Part shown: piece after piece, positions 60,655 to 64,000 of the stretch
Layout: each line of letters opens with the position of its first letter
Position numbering within the stretch: the stretch's first letter is position 1
Origin: Siniperca chuatsi
Lineage: Eukaryota; Chordata; Actinopteri; Centrarchiformes; Sinipercidae
Length of the DNA stretch: 64,000 bases
Assembly (NCBI RefSeq): GCF_020085105.1
Contig: NC_058062.1
Location: 1,946,001-2,010,000, forward strand
Reading direction: 5' to 3'
The notes under the pieces: model-generated
The model's input: only the letters and a program-made list of their open reading frames with translations
Databases searched by the model: none
Told to the model about the DNA's origin: nothing
Program-made: the position numbers and the translations under genes

Positions 60655-60993
60655 CATCTTATGAAACCTCAATCTTACAATGACATTTCTGTCCTAAAAA
60701 CCTTTGTGCAGTAAGAATTATTAAACTTGTTTTAATTTAAATAAACAAATCTGTTAAACAGTTCCACCAGAGAGATTTCACCTCTAAACTTCTCACATGG
60801 TTTCATTTAAATAACTGTTTGAAATATTCCACTGAAAAATCAAATATTAGAGAAAAGTCCAAAAACTGAAAACAGATTTATGAATCACAACTGTGTTTTT
60901 TCTTCTTTCTTCTCCCATCAATCATCTCACAACCCCTCAGATTTATCTGGTGACCCTTTGGAGGGGCCCGACCCGTAGGTTGGGAACCACTGG

Positions 60994-61809
60994 GCTAAAC
61001 TAGCTAACCGTATATAAAGTAGTTCAAACTAGCTAACAGTATATAAAGTAGTTAAACTAGCTAAAACTAGCTAACCGTATATAAAGTAGCTAAAACTAGC
61101 TAACCATATAAAAATTAGTTCAAACTAGCTAACCGTATATAAAGTAGCTAGAACTAGCTAACCGTATATAAAGCAGTTCAAACTAGCTAACCGTATATAA
61201 AGCAGTTCAAACTAGCTAACCGTATATAAAGTAGTTCAAACTAGCTAACAGTATATATAGTTAAACTAGCTAAAACTAGCTAACCGTATATAAAGTAGCT
61301 AAAACTAGCTAACCGTATATAAAGCAGTTCAAACTAGCTAACCGTATATAAAGTAGCTAAAACTAGCTAACCGTATATAAAGTAGTTCAAACTAGCTAAC
61401 CGTATATAAAGTAGCTAAAACTAGCTAACCGTATATAAAGTAGTTCAAACTAGCTAACCGTATAAAAAGCAGTTCAAACTAGCTAACCGTATATAAAGTA
61501 GCTAAAACTAGCTAACCGTATATAAAGTAGTTAAAACTAACTAACCGTATATAAAGTAGTTCAAACTAGCTAACCGTATATAAAGTAGCTAGAACTAGCT
61601 AACGGTATATAAAGTAGCTAGAACTAGCTAACCGTATATAAAGTAGTTAAAACTAGCTAACCGTATATAAAGTAGCTAGAACTAGCTAACGGTATATAAA
61701 GTAGCTAAACTAACTAACTGTATATAAAGCAGTTAAAACTAGCTAACTGTATATAAAGTAGTTAAAACTAGCTAACTGTATATAAAGTAGTTAAAACTAG
61801 CTAACTGTA
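60994..61809 (-). repeat. 29-bp satellite array 4 (about 28 units)
   Basis: Same orientation as array 2 but with array-specific variants: AACCGTATATAAAG replaces AACTGTATATAAAG in most units, and GTTCAAACTAGC and GTAGCTAAAACTAG units alternate. The last three units revert to the array 2 type. Confidence 0.94.
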
Positions 61810-62448
61810 ATAATCTAATAATGTCAGACAGAATCAGAATCAGTCACAGGAGACATTTTACTGCAGAACCAGTACTTTTACTACATGAAGCTGATAATAC
61901 TTCTGTACTTTCACTTAAGTAGGATTATCAATGCAGGCCTTTTACTTGTTCTAGAGTATTTTTACACTGATGTATTGGTACTTTTACTTGAGTAAAGGAC
62001 TTATTCCATTACTTTCATACACATCTGAAATGTGACAATGAGTTCCAACTAAACACTGATTCTGTATAAAAGGTCACAAGACAAAAAGGTTGAGAAACAC
62101 TGGTTTAATCTTTAACAATGTGTTTTGTATTTCATAAATGTATTATATTTTTCATATGTAAAATCTTAATCTGAAAAGTAACCAGTAACTAAAGGTGTCA
62201 GATAAATGTAGTGGCGTAAAAAGTACAATATTTCCCTCTTAAATGTAGTACGGTAGAAAGATATAGAGTTGCATAAAAAGACAATATATAAGTTAAGTAA
62301 AATTGTACTTAAATAAAGTACTTGAGTAAATGTACTTTCCACCACTGAAAATATACCTGCTTCAGTCGAACATCTTCAAAATAAAACACTTCAGAATGAT
62401 GGACATCGACTTAAAAAGTCAGCTGACATAAAACTAAATTCTTCAGTA

Positions 62449-62751
62449 ATGGGAAATAATACGGAGCGAGTTCAGAGTAAGTTCACTCCTCGCTCCTGCT
62501 TTCATGTTGACTCATCAGTGTGTCCTTCCTGCTCTCAGCCCGGTGTTTCTGTGAACAGGACGTACACTTCTGCTAGTAGTAGCGGTGCGTTTCCCCTCGT
62601 GATGCAACACGCAGGTTCAATGCTGACAGTTGATGGGAACAACCCATGGGAAAGTTTTATCGCTCTGGCTGTGTATATAAGTTGTTTGGTATTGACAGGA
62701 GCAGCCATTTGTGTCTTCGGCTTTACAACAGAGCTCTACGTGGTGTTATAG
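62449..62751 (+). other. Unassigned 100-codon ORF with one hydrophobic segment
   Basis: An ATG-initiated ORF with a C-terminal segment of about 22 hydrophobic residues (SFIALAVYISCLVLTGAAIC) that could span a membrane. No family recognised and no splice context. It sits among repeats and may be chance. Confidence 0.15.
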
Positions 62752-62763
62752 CAACAGTTTAAT

Positions 62764-62790
62764 GATATATATATATATATATATATATAT
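62764..62790. repeat. (AT)n microsatellite
   Basis: About 13 AT units just after the unassigned ORF. Confidence 0.95.
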
Positions 62791-62934
62791 CAGTAATAAG
62801 CATTCATAAGAATTACATTTGCGTATTCAGGTTGGTGTTTTTAATTAAGGTTTAATTAATCACGCAGAAGACCCCTCCCATGTCATCCAGACCAGACCAC
62901 ACAATCATTAATAAATTATTAATATCAGTCTGGT

Positions 62935-64000
62935 GATATTCTACTGTATATTTCTCTTCTTGTCAACAAAACCAGTGAAAAGACCAAAACCAACAATGAC
63001 TGCGCCTACCAATCAGGTTGCGAAGGGTCAGTGCATTTCCAAGGGAAGTTAAGCTCAGGAATTTTGGAAATGTTAAACAATTTCAAGATAAAAATCTTAC
63101 CTTTTAATAGTTAACTTAAATACACATAAAAAAGCAGGTCTTATGGCATGTTTTGGTTAAAAATACGCCCCATTTAATTGAATTGTAACCATTCAGCAGC
63201 GCGCGCTACTGCCAGCACCGCTGCACTGTCCGAGCCAGAGGACGACATGCTTTCAGACGGTTATATTACTGCAGTGAATATATTTTGTACTTTTTATGAT
63301 ATTTCAGTTAAGCAGCAGATAGTAGCCTAAAGCAAAGTACACCGTTTATAACTTGCTAACACCTTCTGCGACTTTTCGCTAGCTAGCTGTTGCCATGCGG
63401 GATGTAGCATGCTAAGTGAGGAGTTTTAATTAATCTATTTCCATTCATTCTTTATTGTAAAACAATTATTTTATAAATTATTAATAATTACTAATTATTT
63501 AAACCCTACGTTTGCACACAGCCCACATTGTCGGCTAGTATCTTTCCCCTTTAGTTAACTTGCTAACTCAGCACATGGCACATTTCACATTATATGTATT
63601 TGGCATATTAATGGATTTGTGTCTTCAAAGAAAGTTCTGTTCTGTTCGTGAACAAAGGGCTTAGAGTCAACTAATTTGATTAAAGTTCAGCTCAACTAAG
63701 GGTTTACAATTATGTCTGCTTATGATATGGTAAATACAGCCCAAGGAAATAACCCCTATATTTCCATTTTATTCCCGTTAAGTCCCATACATCTTGCAAC
63801 TCTATCTACTAACAAGTGTGTGAATCACAGCCTGATGGATCTTCTTCCTCCACTGTTGTCCAGAAACTATTAAAACACATCAGCGAGCCGCTCTGCTGCA
63901 CTGGGTGACATGTTCCTTCATCACCATGAACACACACACTGTAGTTTATTCTGACTCAGTCCCACACACACCGTCCTGCTGCCCCAAACACTCACTACAG
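62935..64000. repeat. Dispersed repeat, second copy of the intron 4 family, cut by window end
   Basis: The parts at 62,935-63,000 and 63,815-64,000 match 7,290-7,345 and 7,350-7,542. About 800 bases between them (63,000-63,815) are absent from the first copy and are either an insertion here or a deletion there. That interior is AT-rich with no ORF recognised. Confidence 0.6.

Larger units (their letters stand above)
60385..62347. mobile_element. Nested CAGTGGTGGAA-family copies carrying satellite array 4
   Basis: The left end has GTATTCAGATCCATTACT in one orientation. The GGAGGGGCCCGACCCGTAGG block, the array and AATCTAATAATGTCAGACAG follow in the orientation of element 2. The right end is GTACTTTCCACCACTG (62347). 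Mixed orientations of terminal blocks indicate at least two nested insertions. Confidence 0.65.

Overview
This is teleost fish nuclear DNA, most likely from a percomorph (perch-like) species. The reasons are intron-rich vertebrate genes, very long CA/TG microsatellites, and several dispersed repeat families that I recognise as typical of perch-like genomes. I cannot name the species. Three protein-coding genes can be supported with exact exon boundaries; the rest is intron, untranslated and intergenic DNA dominated by repeats.

Layout. (1) 2.0-11.6 kb, minus strand: amdhd2, N-acetylglucosamine-6-phosphate deacetylase. It has 11 coding exons that join in frame to 404 residues. Its introns hold a 5'-truncated LINE with target-site duplication, a ~1 kb palindrome, and an intron 1 made almost entirely of (AC)30 and (GT)17. 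(2) 11.7-32.9 kb: no supported gene. Two inverted copies of a dispersed element each carry a large 29-bp satellite array, and there are LINE fossils, old inverted repeats and some non-repetitive blocks that could be regulatory. (3) 32.9-36.6 kb, minus strand: foxj1, the master transcription factor of motile cilia. It has two coding exons and 475 residues, with a likely promoter or non-coding first exon near 37.4-37.75 kb and a possible long 3'UTR. (4) 37.8-44.9 kb: repeats, including a third satellite array. (5) 45.36-55.95 kb, plus strand: ubald2, a small UBA-like-domain protein of 176 residues in three exons. It has a CCAAT-rich CpG promoter and a 1.1-kb minisatellite in intron 1. Its 3'UTR may reach a poly(A) signal at 59,974. 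(6) 60-64 kb: a fourth satellite array in nested repeat copies, and a dispersed repeat that continues past the window end.

The genes do not form a pathway: amdhd2 acts in amino-sugar (hexosamine) metabolism, foxj1 in ciliogenesis, and ubald2 is poorly characterised. foxj1 and ubald2 are head-to-head about 7-9 kb apart; their human counterparts lie near each other on 17q25, while human AMDHD2 and UBALD1 are on 16p13.

The most interesting signals are structural. They are the amdhd2 intron with complementary AC and GT tracts abutting its two splice sites, the ~1-kb palindrome in amdhd2 intron 3, and four satellite arrays of one 29-bp unit, each unit carrying a TATA-box consensus. A CCAAT/forkhead/X-box-like cluster upstream of foxj1 also stands out. 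I found no CRISPR, operon or tRNA/rRNA genes.
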